In this document: in pieces, positions 33,771 to 45,837 of the stretch
How positions within the stretch are numbered: position 1 is the first letter of the stretch
Layout of the letters: each line of letters begins with the position of its first letter
Source: Sabethes cyaneus
Lineage: Eukaryota; Arthropoda; Insecta; Diptera; Culicidae
Reading direction: 5' to 3'
Assembly (NCBI RefSeq): GCF_943734655.1
Contig: NC_071354.1
Location: 157,625,142-157,689,141, forward strand
Length of the DNA stretch: 64,000 nucleotides
Position numbers and translations under genes: made by a program
The notes under the pieces: model-generated
What the model was told of the DNA's origin: nothing
The model's database searches: none
What the model saw: only the letters and a program-made list of their open reading frames with translations

Positions 33771-36329
33771 TTAGGTACGTAAGAATGATAAAAAAGCTTT
33801 AAGTCTACCTATTAGTGTGACTTAGCTATTCTTGATTCGTGCCATAATGGAGATAAGTAAGCCATTGGTACAAATTTTCCTCTTTTTTGTTTTGCAAAAA
33901 TGACTACGATTAGCATTTCTTCAATTATTAAAACAATTTATTTTAACTGGGAAGTTTTACAATCATTAATAACTAGTTGAAATATATCTACTTAGTTGAA
34001 AAATATAGAGAATGAAGCTGGGTAGAACAATGATTACTGATTAATTTGTTTGTTTTTTCATCCAATTTTAACAAAAACTCAATATAACAAGCATTACACC
34101 ACAATCGATTTCTCAAGCTTACGGTTGAGCGTAAAAAAACTAGTGACATCATACCTTTCCTGCACGAGAAAGGAAGAAACATGCCACCAAGCTGTTATCT
34201 TAGATATTGTTTCAATAGCTTGCTGGTTTTCCTTTGTACAGTCAAGTGCTAGCTGGCAGCCGGATACCCATCCTTCTTGGTATTCCGGCCGCGTTCGGTT
34301 TCCATCTTCCTAGCGTGTGCAGCTTTCCGCTAGAATAATTATATCCACACACTCTTACGGTTGGCTGTATGATCGCAAAAGCCGGGGGAAGTCACGAGAC
34401 CTCTATGATCCCACATGTAGGTACGTGAATAGTTAAGTACACCTTTTACCCTCATCTCGAAAGGGCTCCCATAAAGCGCGAGTAAAGGTGGTTTCGTAAG
34501 AAGGGTTTTTTGAAGAGTTGCCAGATATATTTCGTCGCGTTTATTTATCTTTTTATTATAATGTACCGAAAAGCTTTACAAGTTCATTAACTAAACAAGT
34601 TGATCCTTGTTTGTTATGAATATAAGTGATTATAAAAAGGATAGATGAAGCTAATATATCAAAACGGGACCATGTTGTGTGTTCAAATATGATAAATTGG
34701 CAATTCTGTTCAGCAACGTACTGTGCACGCATGTTACAGCCTGCTTTAATACACGCTAATCTACAACACCTATAAATATGTTAACATTTTATATATTTAA
34801 AGTTTATTCAAGAATGTCCCATTGAAAAAGAAAAAAGCCTGGTTTCCGTTTATCAGAATGTGCACCAGTAGTTGAACGAACCATTTTTCGCATAAAGCCC
34901 AACTACTTATCTTTAGGTAAATTCAATTGAGCGGGTAGCGAAGAAAATGTAAAGTATGTATATCCTTGCGCCATAACCAGCACGTATATTTCCTACTTTT
35001 TTTCCTTTGGTTGATTGTACTACGATGGTAAAAATTCAACGACCTATGCGATCACCGTCGTTGATAAGGGAGGATATGCTAAAAAGAGGCCAACCGTAAC
35101 ACCAGCAGACCACGCTCCATTCATCTGAACGACGACGACGACGACGACCGACGTAGTAGCGCGACCCCCGCGATGCCCAGATGGCGTTCGGCTGACATCT
35201 GCTGCAGCAAGACTCGAGAGACAAGAGAACGAAATAAATTGCAAGGAGGGTGCATAGAAGAAAAAAATATGCACTCGAAGAGCGAACATGGCGTTGCTTG
35301 CCGGCGCGACGCAGTGACTGTTGTGAGATAAGAGACGAACTTAATACTTCATGCATGCACACTCCCGGTTAAAAGTTCGGAATCCCTTTGCTTGATCCTT
35401 TTAAGCGGGCATAAGCATAAGCTCGTTCATCAGGTCAAATTTGTTCGCTGCTGATGCTAACCACTGAGTGCTATGTTTATTACCAGCGCAGCATTAATGT
35501 AGTACCACTTTCAGAAGCGCAAATTTTGGCAAATCCTTATAAATGTCTTAGAAAAAGTGCATTTAAGGGAAGACAATGAATGTATTGCCCTAAAACATGA
35601 TATTCACAAAAAATGTGTGCAAGTTCACGTCCTGTTATATATGCCGAGCAAGTATTGAAGACCAAAGGAATAGTTGTTAAAATCATAGATAGTAGCAAAA
35701 ATTGGATTCCATTCGAAAAGACTGAACAAAAATTCAAACTTCCAACTTTTTATAACCTTGTCAAAGTTATGGTTTTAACAACAGCTACCAGTTTAATATA
35801 GGCACGATCGGTAGTTCGTCTTTTCCGAGATGTCATAGTTTTCCCAATATTATTTAAATTAAGTAAGGTACAACATACTTTATCAACTGCACATTTACAT
35901 CAATTGCATTGTTTCGAATCACTCGTAGAAAAGTACTCTACAGTCACGGACAACTTAAGCAGTCATGCCGGCGAGAATCATAAACGCCTTACTAGACAAG
36001 AAGAGATTTAAATCAATTTAATTGAAATGTAATAATAGGAAATATTTCCTGCTTAATTAAGATTTATATTTCTCCTCAGTTTTTCTGTAGCTAAATTTTG
36101 CTTATGTCTGCATTTTATTTGTCTATTTTCTTCAGGGAAAAGCCTGTTGAAGTGTTTAGACATTTCGACTGACTTCTTCCTGACCTTTCGTTTCAAATTA
36201 CACTAAATCCTATAAATGCACGTTCAGTGCGCTAAATTGCTGTTTTAAAGGAGTGCGATAAACTAAGAACAGTTTTACTTCTTCTTATTTACTTAGTTTC
36301 GGCAGCATAAAGCCGGCGTGTCTCGTGGT
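33771..36329. other. Unassigned stretch
   Basis: No convincing gene. 35127-35150 is a short (ACG)n run giving an Arg-rich frame on the minus strand, probably spurious. 34180-34330 and 35080-35340 are GC-richer islands that might be exonic. Confidence 0.35.
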
Positions 36330-37440
36330 GTATCAAGAGCACAATGGAGACCAACTCGGTCCTGGGCTACTCATGACCAATTCATTGAGCGTCTCGACAC
36401 ACACAAGCCGACTTCTACCAAGTCGAGCTAACCAGCACGTTGGACTAGTTCCTATTCTTAGTTCTGGTGAGGTTCTTGAAGAGTACCGATTTCACTGCAC
36501 TGTCATCCGGCATCCTCGCAATGTGGCCAGCCCACCGTAGCCTTCTGACTTTCGCCATGTGTTCTATGAGAATTTCTGCTAGTAGTACATGCAGCTCGTG
36601 GCTCACACGCCTCCACCGCTCTCTGCTTTCCGTTTGTACTACCCCAAAAACAGTACGCAACACCTTTTGTTTAAATACGGCAAGTGCGTGCATGTCTCCC
36701 ATAAGCAAAGTTACTGTCCTAAGATTGTAGAAAACTACATATACTGGTCTGATTAGCGTTTCGTACATCGTCAGTTTTGTGCGGTGGCGTATGCTCCTTG
36801 ATCGAAGCGTCTTGCGAATGGAAAAGTATCCCAAATATATGAGCTCATCAACCACTTCAAGTTCATCGCTGTCAATAGTCACTGTTTGTGTTATGTTCTT
36901 TGGAGTTTCTCCTACCATGTACACATGTTATAGCGTATCATTTGCTCCAGGGTAGCTTCGATCAGCTGCGTCAGGGTGTCCGGAAAACCTTTCTCGTACG
37001 TTAACTGCTATAACTGTTGACGCTGGACTGTATCGTATGCTGCCCTGAAATCCACGAAAGAAAGATGCGTGCGCACGTTATTACTGCCAACTATTTAGGA
37101 GGATTTGTCGTAGTGTGAAAATTTGATTAGTAGTATCATTGATCCCGAATAAGGCCCACTTAATACTGCGCTACGAAATCTCTGGTTATTGGAGATATAC
37201 AACGCAACAAGATTTAGGAGAGCACCTTGTAGGCGATGTTGATTAGCGTAATGTAACGATACAGCAATTGAACCAATCGCTTTTTTTTGTAGATGGGATA
37301 AATCACACCTTCTAGCCACTCCTACAATAGTTTCTGCCCCTCCTATATCCTTGAAATTGACCAGTTAAGTGACAATAGTAGTAGATCCTTGCCAATTTCG
37401 TAGAGCTCTGCCAGGAACCGTTCCAATGCCGGTCCGTTCC
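36330..37440 (-). pseudogene. RTE-like LINE relic
   Basis: On the minus strand, from 37440 down: a NYRGITLLN-like block read as YRYITLINIAYKVLS (about 37255-37200), FVDFRAAYDTVQRQQL (37065-37015), then the frame at 36924-36445 with DSDELEVVDELIYLG, RSRSIRHRTKLTMYETLIRPV, HALAVFKQKVLRTVFG, ESRERWRRVSHEL and AKVRRLRWAGHIARM. These are the palm-to-thumb and C-terminal landmarks of RTE-type reverse transcriptases. The first frame is broken by stops; the FADD box was not found, and codons between YLG and RSRS are deleted. About 160 codons at the C-terminal side are uninterrupted, so decay is moderate. Confidence 0.82.
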
Positions 37441-37454
37441 AGTGGCTATATTAG

Positions 37455-38111
37455 TCACTAGCTAACCCGACAAACTTCGTATTGCCACAAATTAAACTGT
37501 GTTGTACTGTACACTGAGGTGCAACACCAATATGTAAGTGTATTTCTTACACTGCGGAGATCGATACAGTCGCACCGGCGCGCAAAAAACGAACGCTTGC
37601 TTAAAGGGATTAGCAAACAAAGTGTATAGCTGTGTATGCGTGAAACAACAGCGGTGCAATTTAGAATCACACACCCAACAAATATGCCACTCAAGAGCCC
37701 GTATGTTCTCTCACCACAAATCGCACTGGCGTGCACTACTCTGCAGAGCTTTCACTGGCGCTTCGTTTTCGATGCAGCGGAGCATTCACATTCTGTCTCT
37801 GCAGAAAAAATTCAGGTTGTCTGTATGGTGTGCGGTCAATTTGACCGCAAAATTCAAATTGCCATATCTCAGTCAAAACTTAGAAAGGTATTTTAATAGA
37901 CTGTTTGCATATTTTTTGTACCCAGGAGTCACGACCGCGATAACGATTTCTTTATAAACAATTGATTAAGGACGATAAAAAACTTGCAACCCGTTAATAT
38001 TTTGCTAGATTTTTATTCTAATTCAGGGTGTGAATCAAATTGTATCGTCGATAGAAGCATGACGTTATGCTGATTTTTGTAAGTTTAAAGTTTTCTCGCT
38101 CGCCTATAAAA
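37455..38111. other. Minisatellite-element head, then unassigned
   Basis: CTAGCTAACCCGACAAACTTCGTATTGCCAC-type sequence at 37456-37500 is the head of the element at 50219; it is cut short after GTGTTGTACTGTAC. The rest is unassigned and includes the perfect palindrome TGCGGTCAATTTGACCGCA near 37831. Confidence 0.5.
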
Positions 38112-38113
38112 TA

Positions 38114-38792
38114 CAGTGGAATTTCGATTTTGGCACGGACCGATTTTGGCAACAAAAGTATTCGTTTTTGGCAACAAGACGTATTTCGCTTCCAAAGATA
38201 TGCTTAAATATCAATCAATTCCGCATGCATGTTCAAAATGACCCAAAATGATGACATCAGTAAATGCATGAAAAAACAGTTGTAGTTGTGGAATGTTTTG
38301 AAAGGTAATATTCTTATGGACGTAGGACTACGTCTTACCGCAGGGTGTCAAAAACTTGCTTGCGTCGGCTTGATAGCTTTCGTCGGATTTTTTTAGTATA
38401 AAATAGTTGCAATCGTAAAAAATCATTTATGTATTAACTAGTTTTGACCCACTTTTATTAAATTTTTCAATTGGTTTTCACTTCCAAAAAGATGCTGAAA
38501 TATTTATCAGTTTTCGCATACATGTTCGAAATGACGAAAAAATGATGCCCTAAGTATATTCTTGAAAACATTTTGTGGTTATAGAGTGTTTCAAATAATA
38601 TTTTTATTGCCGTAGGACTACGTCCTACTCGAATAGCTCTCGAATAGTTACAATCGTAGAAAAATCGTTGATTATTCATATTTAGTCAATTTCTAACGCA
38701 TTTATATTCAATTTTTTCATATCAAAAATGGATGTCAACTTTGGCATAGGTATAGGTGACACGCATTTGTTGTCAAATTCTGAATCCCACTG
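38114..38792. mobile_element. pogo-like MITE with TA duplication, 679 bp
   Basis: TA at 38112-38113 and 38793-38794. The ends CAGTGGAATTTCGATTTTGG and, reversed, CAGTGGGATTCAGAATTTGA are inverted repeats. The interior is an imperfect tandem duplication with a ~294-bp period: ATACATGTTC/GCATGTTC near 38227 and 38521, and the GTAGGACTACGTC hairpin near 38320 and 38610. No transposase. Confidence 0.8.
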
Positions 38793-39748
38793 TATTGTCG
38801 TACAAAGTTATTGAATATGTACGGAGCCCACCAAAAGGCGGTGGGGAGCACCAGATAGAGAGTTAAAGAAACACGAAGACTCTGATTTAATCCATCTAAT
38901 GTAAGAATTTTTATTATGCCACGAATTTCATAAATAAAAATGTAGGATATTGAACTATTATTTTATTTTTATCAAAATCAATATATACAAATAATTGCAA
39001 TTGCTAATGTTCTCCTATTTTATTGAGTTACCAAAAAATTTCTTAGAAAGTGAGATCTTTGAAATAGTTTCAATTTAAATCTTATAATTAAATAAGAACA
39101 ACTCACAAATCATTCAATCTTCTACGCATACTTCTACGTATGATGATATATAGGTACAAGTCGTACAAGAATGACAACAAGCCAGTCGTCGTTTTTTCGA
39201 ACCATAGCTAGAGGAGACTGTTACAAAGTAATTTTTGGAGCATTGAGATCTCGTAGTCTCAACACTAAGCCCAATGGAATCGGTATGGTATCTCGATCAA
39301 TTGAATTATTGTTTGTAGGGTGCTAAAATGATTCAAGTTTGAATAAAAATTTCTGTACTAACTTCTGAACGAAACTTGTCGTTCGAAAGGCATGTAATAA
39401 CCTATAATAACCAGAAAGCTAAGCCATCTGTAATAAAAGATTTGGCACTCCTAAAATAATCAATTTTTTTTAAATTAAAAAAAACTATACTTTTAGATAA
39501 CTATTAATAATAAAAACTTGAGTCATTTTTATTCACAGAATTGTTATAAAATCCCATGCATTAATATGCATTTGATTTAATTTTACAGTACTTTCAGTTG
39601 CAGTTGGCAGTACTTTCTTTCCAAAATGTCATAAAAGTATTTTTCACATTTAAGGAATAACTTGCACCGATACTTACATAACTGATATTTTTAACATTTA
39701 TAACAGTGTATAATGAAATAAATTACAAATTGTATAAACTGTTAGTTA
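38793..39748. other. Unassigned, with a SINE trace
   Basis: 39165-39300 contains AACAAGCCAGTCGTCG followed by a TTCGAACC B-box trace, a decayed SINE of the 10719 family. The remainder is AT-rich and blank. Confidence 0.45.
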
Positions 39749-39860
39749 GGACTCGGTTATTCGGGTGAAAAAAAATTTAAATGGGTTTTTTGAAATGTGT
39801 TTACGTTCAGAACATGACTAACATTATAAAAAAAACATCCGAATAATCGAGTCCGTCCTG
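39749..39860. mobile_element. Short hairpin MITE, ~110 bp
   Basis: GGACTCGGTTATTCGG at 39750 pairs with CCGAATAATCGAGTCC near 39839. Pogo/Tigger-like end style; borders not fixed. Confidence 0.55.
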
Positions 39861-39982
39861 TAATAATCAAATTAAAGTAATGAAATAAATGATGCAACAA
39901 TTATTTCTAACTTTGAGAACTATAACTGAGACATTCGTTTGTATATTTTTCTCAGCTGAAACATTGGAATGATTTGCTTGTA

Positions 39983-40537
39983 CAGTGGACTCTCGGAAAA
40001 GTTAACTCTCTAAAAAGTTAATTGTTCAGAAAAGTTAAGCGAATATTAGCTCGCATGCAACACTCTAAACAGTTAATTTTTGGCTTAACTTTTTTGAGAG
40101 TTTGAATTTATTGGTTGTCTAAAGCGTTTATTCATACAGGAATGTTACGGGCACATAGTTGCTTCGGGATTTTTGATAACATATTGGAAAAGCGCAAACT
40201 CAAACTGAATTTTAAATGCAAAATAAATGAACAGCAGGGAACAAAAAATGAGAGCAAACATTGTCAAAACGTTGTCGTAGACTACAAAAAATCAAAAGTA
40301 AACTAGTATAACCGACTATTTTAAATTTACTGAAAGGAACTAAGTATTATTTCATAATATCTTGCTCTTTTTACATTACAACTTTCAGATACTTAAAAAT
40401 GTGTATCCGAGAATATATTTTTCGCTTTTGTATTTATCATTTTCAAAGACTCTTAGTTGTGGACTACTCAGAAAAGTTAATATTTCGGAGTTAATCGACC
40501 TATTCCCCAATCGATTGACTGTTCTGAGAGTCCACTG
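39983..40537. mobile_element. pogo/Tigger-like MITE, 555 bp
   Basis: TA at 39981-39982 and 40538-40539. The ends CAGTGGACTCTCGGAAAAG and, reversed, CAGTGGACTCTCAGAACAG. Several AAAAGTTAA(C) motifs are repeated near both ends. A diverged, inverted copy is at 18429-18860. No transposase. Confidence 0.85.
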
Positions 40538-40539
40538 TA

Positions 40540-40985
40540 TAACCTTTATGCATGCATTGTTAAATTTGATGTGTAGGCTATTCATTTTATAAATCCATAG
40601 TTTGTTTCAAATTTGGCTTTCTGCGTATTTAGAATTGTCAAATGTTGCCACAAAACACGACTGATTACTAAATGCATCAATAAGGTATATCATTCAACAA
40701 CGCTTAGAGGACTATCAAATTGCAGTTTTTGCTTGCTTGCTTATTTCGCAGAAGTGCTCACTGCGGTGCGATCACAGCAGAGTTATTCTCCCTCGTTATT
40801 CCGCACACTGGTGATTCAAAGCAAGGGTGTGTGTTGAAAGTAGGCAATCCAAACTTCAGTGCACATGCGGGACGTTAGACAGTGGTGTATACGCCATCGC
40901 ACGCTCTGCTGTCGCTAGGAATGGAAGTGTGTGGTGATTTTTGCGCGCGCCTCTTGCATACACTGAGGGGAATGCCAAGACTGGT
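40540..40985. other. Unassigned stretch
   Basis: Short frames only and no repeat recognised. Confidence 0.35.
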
Positions 40986-42228
40986 TGTACATAAATCGTG
41001 AATTTCGGATGGCCTTTGTCACAATCTCCAATTTTGCAAGTTTCTGAGGAGTTGATGGGTGGTTTACTATACAAATTTTCCTCACAGTAAAGTAGAAAAC
41101 AACTCCCCCCATTAATTAGCCTGCTAAAATAAAGCGAATAGCATTAAAATATTTGCCATGATTATATAACATTTCGCCGCATACTGTTTTGCGGAACACC
41201 ACTTCTCGGTTGACCATAACGCGGAATATAGAGTTTCGCGGAATACCATTTCGCGAAAAACCTTACACGGGATGTACCATTTCACGGAAAATACGAGTTT
41301 TCGTGAAAAGTAGCATTTCGCAGGGGTTATTCTTTCCTTACTCGCTGTCGCTCGTTCGGACTCAACTGAAAGAAAGTAATAGAGGTCAGTAGACCTAGGA
41401 AAATAAATAAACCTAATTGATAGTTTTTGGTGATCTTGTTTTAGACTAATGTTTTATGGAAGAGTCCAAAATTTCTCGAGTTTGATTAATTTTTAAGTTA
41501 CGCAAAAATGTCTGTTGTTGTGTCCTTATCTCCCCACCACAGCGGCGAGGCGACTAAAAGCATCATGAAAAAAATTCCTGCCTCCAAAGCCCCTCACATG
41601 CCAAATTTGGTTCCATTTGATTGATTAGTTCTCGAGTTATGAAAAAAATTGTTTTTCATTTATATGGGAGCCCCCCCTCCCAAAGTGGGGAGGGGTCCTA
41701 ATTCATCATAGAAAAAATTCTTGCCCCCAAAAACCTTCACATGCCAAATATGGTTCCAATTGATTGATTAGTTCTCGAATTATGAGCAATTTTGTAATTC
41801 ACTTGTATAGGAGCCCCCCCCCCCCCCCTCCTAAAGTGGGGAGGGGTCCTAATTTATCATAGAAAAAGTTCTTGCCTCCGAAAACCTTCACATGCCAAAT
41901 TTGGTTCCATTTGTTTGATTAGTTCTCGAGTTATGCAGAAATTTGTGTTTCATTTGTATGGAAGCCCCCCCTCTTAAAGGGGAGAGGAGTCCTAATTCCC
42001 CTTCTAAAGAGGTGAGGGGTCTCAATTTACCATAGAAAAAATTCTTGTCACCAAAAACACTCGCATGCCAAATTTGGTCCATTTGCTTGATTAGTTCTCG
42101 AATTATGCAGAAATTTGTGTTTCATTTGTATGGGAGCCCCCCCCCCCTCTTAGTGGGGGGAGGGGTCTCTAACCGTCATAAGACAGACAGACAGACAGAA
42201 ATCCATTTTTATATATAAGATTCCTTCC
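40986..42228 (+). mobile_element. Minisatellite-bearing element, copy 1
   Basis: Starts within the head (TGTACATAAATCGTGAATTTC). It then has a block of degenerate ATTTCGCGGAATACC repeats (41170-41320), a block with AGTAGACCTAGGAAAATAAA, four to five ~144-bp units (41560-42160), and ends CAGACAGACAGACAGAAATC...TTTTTATATATAAGATT. Class unknown; see the copy at 50219. Confidence 0.75.
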
Positions 42229-42495
42229 GTCCGATTCCTTCTGGTGCTTTTTCTCATCAAGATCGTAGTCAATTTGTTTTGCGCTCGTCGATCGTTGTTT
42301 GTTTTGTGCAAATCGACGTGGCGTGCTCAGATAAAGCTTGCTTCATTTTGAATTGGAACAAACTTTTGCTCATATTGTGGCGCTTTTGGTTGTGGGATTT
42401 GAAAGTTCTTGGCGCCCAGGTGTCGGAGATTTTATTAGCTTCACCTATATATTTTTGACATTCCGCAAAACGACTGTATTTTGTAAACAAACAAC

Positions 42496-43423
42496 ATGGA
42501 AGCCGAAAGAAAGGAAAAAATTGTGCACAGTTATTTGAGTTATTTGGAAAATCCATTGTGGTCTTTATCTAGGCTAGGTAAACAGCTGAAATTGCCGAGA
42601 AATACCGTATGGCGCGTTATCAAATGGTATAAGCGATACATTGACAACGATTCGGATTGTCGACCGTAAACTGCGTAGTAGGATTTTGAAGATTATCAAG
42701 AGGAATCCCAATCTGTCGGACCGTGATTTGGTGCTGCCCATAGTATTGTGAGGAGAATTCGACTTCGGGAAGGAATCAAGTCGTATCGAGCTAGCAAACA
42801 GCCATACCGAACCATAAAACAGAATAGTGTGGCAAAATCCGTTCTTGAAAACTATGCGACCGGGTGCTAACCTAGTTCGACGGGTGTCTTCTGATGGACG
42901 ATGAAACCTATGTCAAGGCTGACTTCGGGCAAATGCCAGGTCACAAATTTTACTTGGTAACGGTTCGGGGGATGTTAAAAGTAAATTTAAATTTGTTTTT
43001 GCCGACAAATGTGCACGATAATTTATGATTTGGCCGGGAATTTGCAGCTGTGGTTAGAAAAACGAAAGTTTTCGTTACAAATAAGAGAGTGACGTCGGAA
43101 CTGTACCAAAAGGAATTTTGCCGTTAATTCGATCCAACCGATCCATCCCGTGATGTTTTGGACAGATTTGGCAACCGGTCATTACAACAAAGTCGTTCAA
43201 GAATGGTATGCAGAAAAAGGGGTCCAGTTTGTTCCGTAAGACCGTAACCCACAAAATTGCCCCCAGTTCCGCACTATTGAGAAATACTGGGTAATCAAGA
43301 AGAGGAGACTCAAGGCAAAGGGAAAAGTTATCAAAGACATCAATCAGATGAAGACCAGGTGGAATAAGTTCGAGTATTCCTTCGAAAACGAGACGAATAA
43401 TTTTATCCGTATTTTTTCTTAAA
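42496..43423 (+). pseudogene. ITmD37E-type transposase relic 2, nearly full length
   Basis: Starts at ATG 42496 with MEAERKEKIVHSYL and a helix-turn-helix-like NTVWRVIKWYKRY. After frameshifts come LMDDETYVKADF (42888, first catalytic Asp), then TDLATGHYNKVVQEWY (43149, second Asp) and RTIEKYW (third catalytic residue, Glu). Exactly 37 residues separate the second Asp from the Glu, counting one in-frame stop, so this is a DD37E Tc1/mariner transposase. Known members are about 340 residues, close to the length here. Stops near 42667 and 43239 and several frameshifts inactivate it. Terminal repeats were not identified. Confidence 0.88.
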
Positions 43424-43499
43424 AATATAAAGAAAATGCAACATTTGTGTAAGAATAGATCTTGAATTCTAAAATAAATAACTAAAATACACGCATTTA

Positions 43500-43944
43500 G
43501 GCCATTGCAAATCATATTTAAAGTTTTTGTCACCCCCCCCCCCCCCCCTTGGAAATTGGCTTGAAAAATCGGGGGGCAAAAAAATAATTTGTAGGATATG
43601 AGTCAAATTTCTTTTTATAAAATCAATTGTCAATTGGGCTCTACAGTCTGAAAAACTCGAAAAATGAGTCTCCGAATTGAATTAACGCTTCTAGCACGAA
43701 ACAGAAATGGAAATTCTATTAATGGAATTTCCGAAAATCGTCCAAAAAAATTTTGCTTCGTTTTTGTCTTTCTTCGTATATTTTTGCAAAGACAATAATA
43801 ACGTATATATTATAAGCAAGAATAAATTCGGTTTTCGCGTTTAAACCTTAAATAAAAATTCTTAAAATCCATGTTTTTTTTTGCTCCCCCTTCAATGGCC
43901 GAACACCGGAAGGACAAAAACTTTATAAAATATTTGTAATGGCC
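43500..43944 (+). mobile_element. Harbinger/Tourist-like MITE, copy C (complete)
   Basis: Starts GGCCATTGCAAATC and ends GTAATGGCC. The ~32-bp terminal repeats differ at a few bases and both include AAGTTTTTGTC. TTA precedes and follows, a 3-bp duplication typical of PIF/Harbinger. The long C run near 43536 replaces a shorter one in copy B. Confidence 0.82.
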
Positions 43945-44082
43945 TTATTTTCCAATACTATCTGAAGCAAGCTTTAGTTTTTCCATGCTCTTCTTTCCTC
44001 TCCATCGCTTGCTGATAGTCCTCGTCAAACCAACAATTTTATGCCCTCCGATGGTGATGTTCTAGTAAAACCGAATTTAATT

Positions 44083-44716
<634 letters not shown>

Positions 44717-44725
44717 ATTATTTTC

Positions 44726-44763
44726 TGGGATTTCAAAAGCAGTTTTCATGCTCAAAACAAAAG
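44726..44763. repeat. Inverted repeat, left member
   Basis: 38 bp from TGGGATTTC to AACAAAAG. Pairs with 45800-45837 with one mismatch, around relic 3 of the transposase. Confidence 0.85.
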
Positions 44764-44886
44764 AAAAATGATGTCCATGGTACCCAAGTAGCACACTTTG
44801 GGTCTATTTAGTTGAAGCAACCGGATTACGAATAAAATTAGTAATAATTCGGTTACCACAACAACTTTGTAATAACTGTGCTAGTA

Positions 44887-45719
44887 GGGTAAAATTGCAA
44901 CGCACTCAAATTGCTCTAGCTCAATCAATTAAAAATTTGCATGGAGAAAGTTCAAAGTGCATTGTTTATACTGTGTGAGTCTCTTTATCAGGTGCGCAAA
45001 GTTGTGAAAAATGCCGTCGAAAGAACAGCTCTTTTGCGAAAAGAGTACATCGAAAATCAGAATCAGATCAGATTGGGAAAGTTGGGAATCCAAAGGACAA
45101 GTTTGATGTTCCAGAGAACCTCCGAAAACAGAAAATGTCGAACTTTGCCAAGAAATTCTTGATTTGGCAAGCAATTTGTTCATGTGGAAAGCGGAGTACA
45201 CCTTTCGCGACCCCAGGTACCATAAACATAGACAGGTGTGTTTGAAAGAGTTTCTCCAAAAGCGATTTCTTCCTTTTCTGAAGTCTCACAACTGTCCTAC
45301 GATCTTCTGGGAGAATTTGATTTCATGCCATTGTGCAAAGGCCATACTGGAGTGGGATAAGGCAAATATTGTCGATTTCGCGTCGAAAGATAATAACCCT
45401 TGAGGGGGGATACACCGGAGCTGCGGCCAATCGAGAAATATTAGGCTATCATGATGCAGAATCTTTTGAAATATCCTAAAGTAGTCAATACAGTTGAAGA
45501 AATGAAAAAAGTATGGGTAAACATGCAAAACATGTCGATTTTGTGGTTGTGCAAAGTGTTGGTGAAGGAGTTACGGGTATTCGGATACGGAGGCGAAATT
45601 TAATAAAATAAAAACGCTAAAACTAAGTTTAACTGTTTTATTTGATGCCCTGAAAGTTTAATGACAATCGGATAAAAACTCGAATTTTGCAAATTAATTT
45701 TGTGTGTTGCAATTTAACC
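44887..45719 (+). pseudogene. ITmD37E-type element relic 3, with terminal repeats
   Basis: The left end GGTAAAATTGCAACGCAC (44889) and the right end TGTGTTGCAATTTAACC (to 45719) are inverted repeats. The transposase begins MPSKEQLFCE at 45014, then jumps by internal deletion to FDVPENLRKQKMSNFAKKFLIWQAICSCG (45104-45190). Beyond it are PFATPGT and decayed blocks CPTIFWENLISCHCAKAILEW (second Asp position replaced by Asn) and AANREILGY. Both the first catalytic Asp and, apparently, the Glu context are lost. It is non-autonomous and dead. Confidence 0.8.
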
Positions 45720-45799
45720 GTGGAAAGGGTGTTCTCGAAAATTTATCACTGTGTTATTACCGTCTGTCAGAGCAGAATAATAGATATTCGTGGACATAT

Positions 45800-45837
45800 C
45801 TTTTGTTTTGAGCATAAAAACTGCTTTTGAAATCCCA
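45800..45837. repeat. Inverted repeat, right member
   Basis: Reverse complement of 44726-44763. The microsatellite abuts the left member only. Confidence 0.85.

Noticed and set aside
35036..35362. Arg-rich 108-residue minus-strand protein
   Set aside because: The Arg run comes from a short (ACG)n microsatellite; no domain and no splice context.
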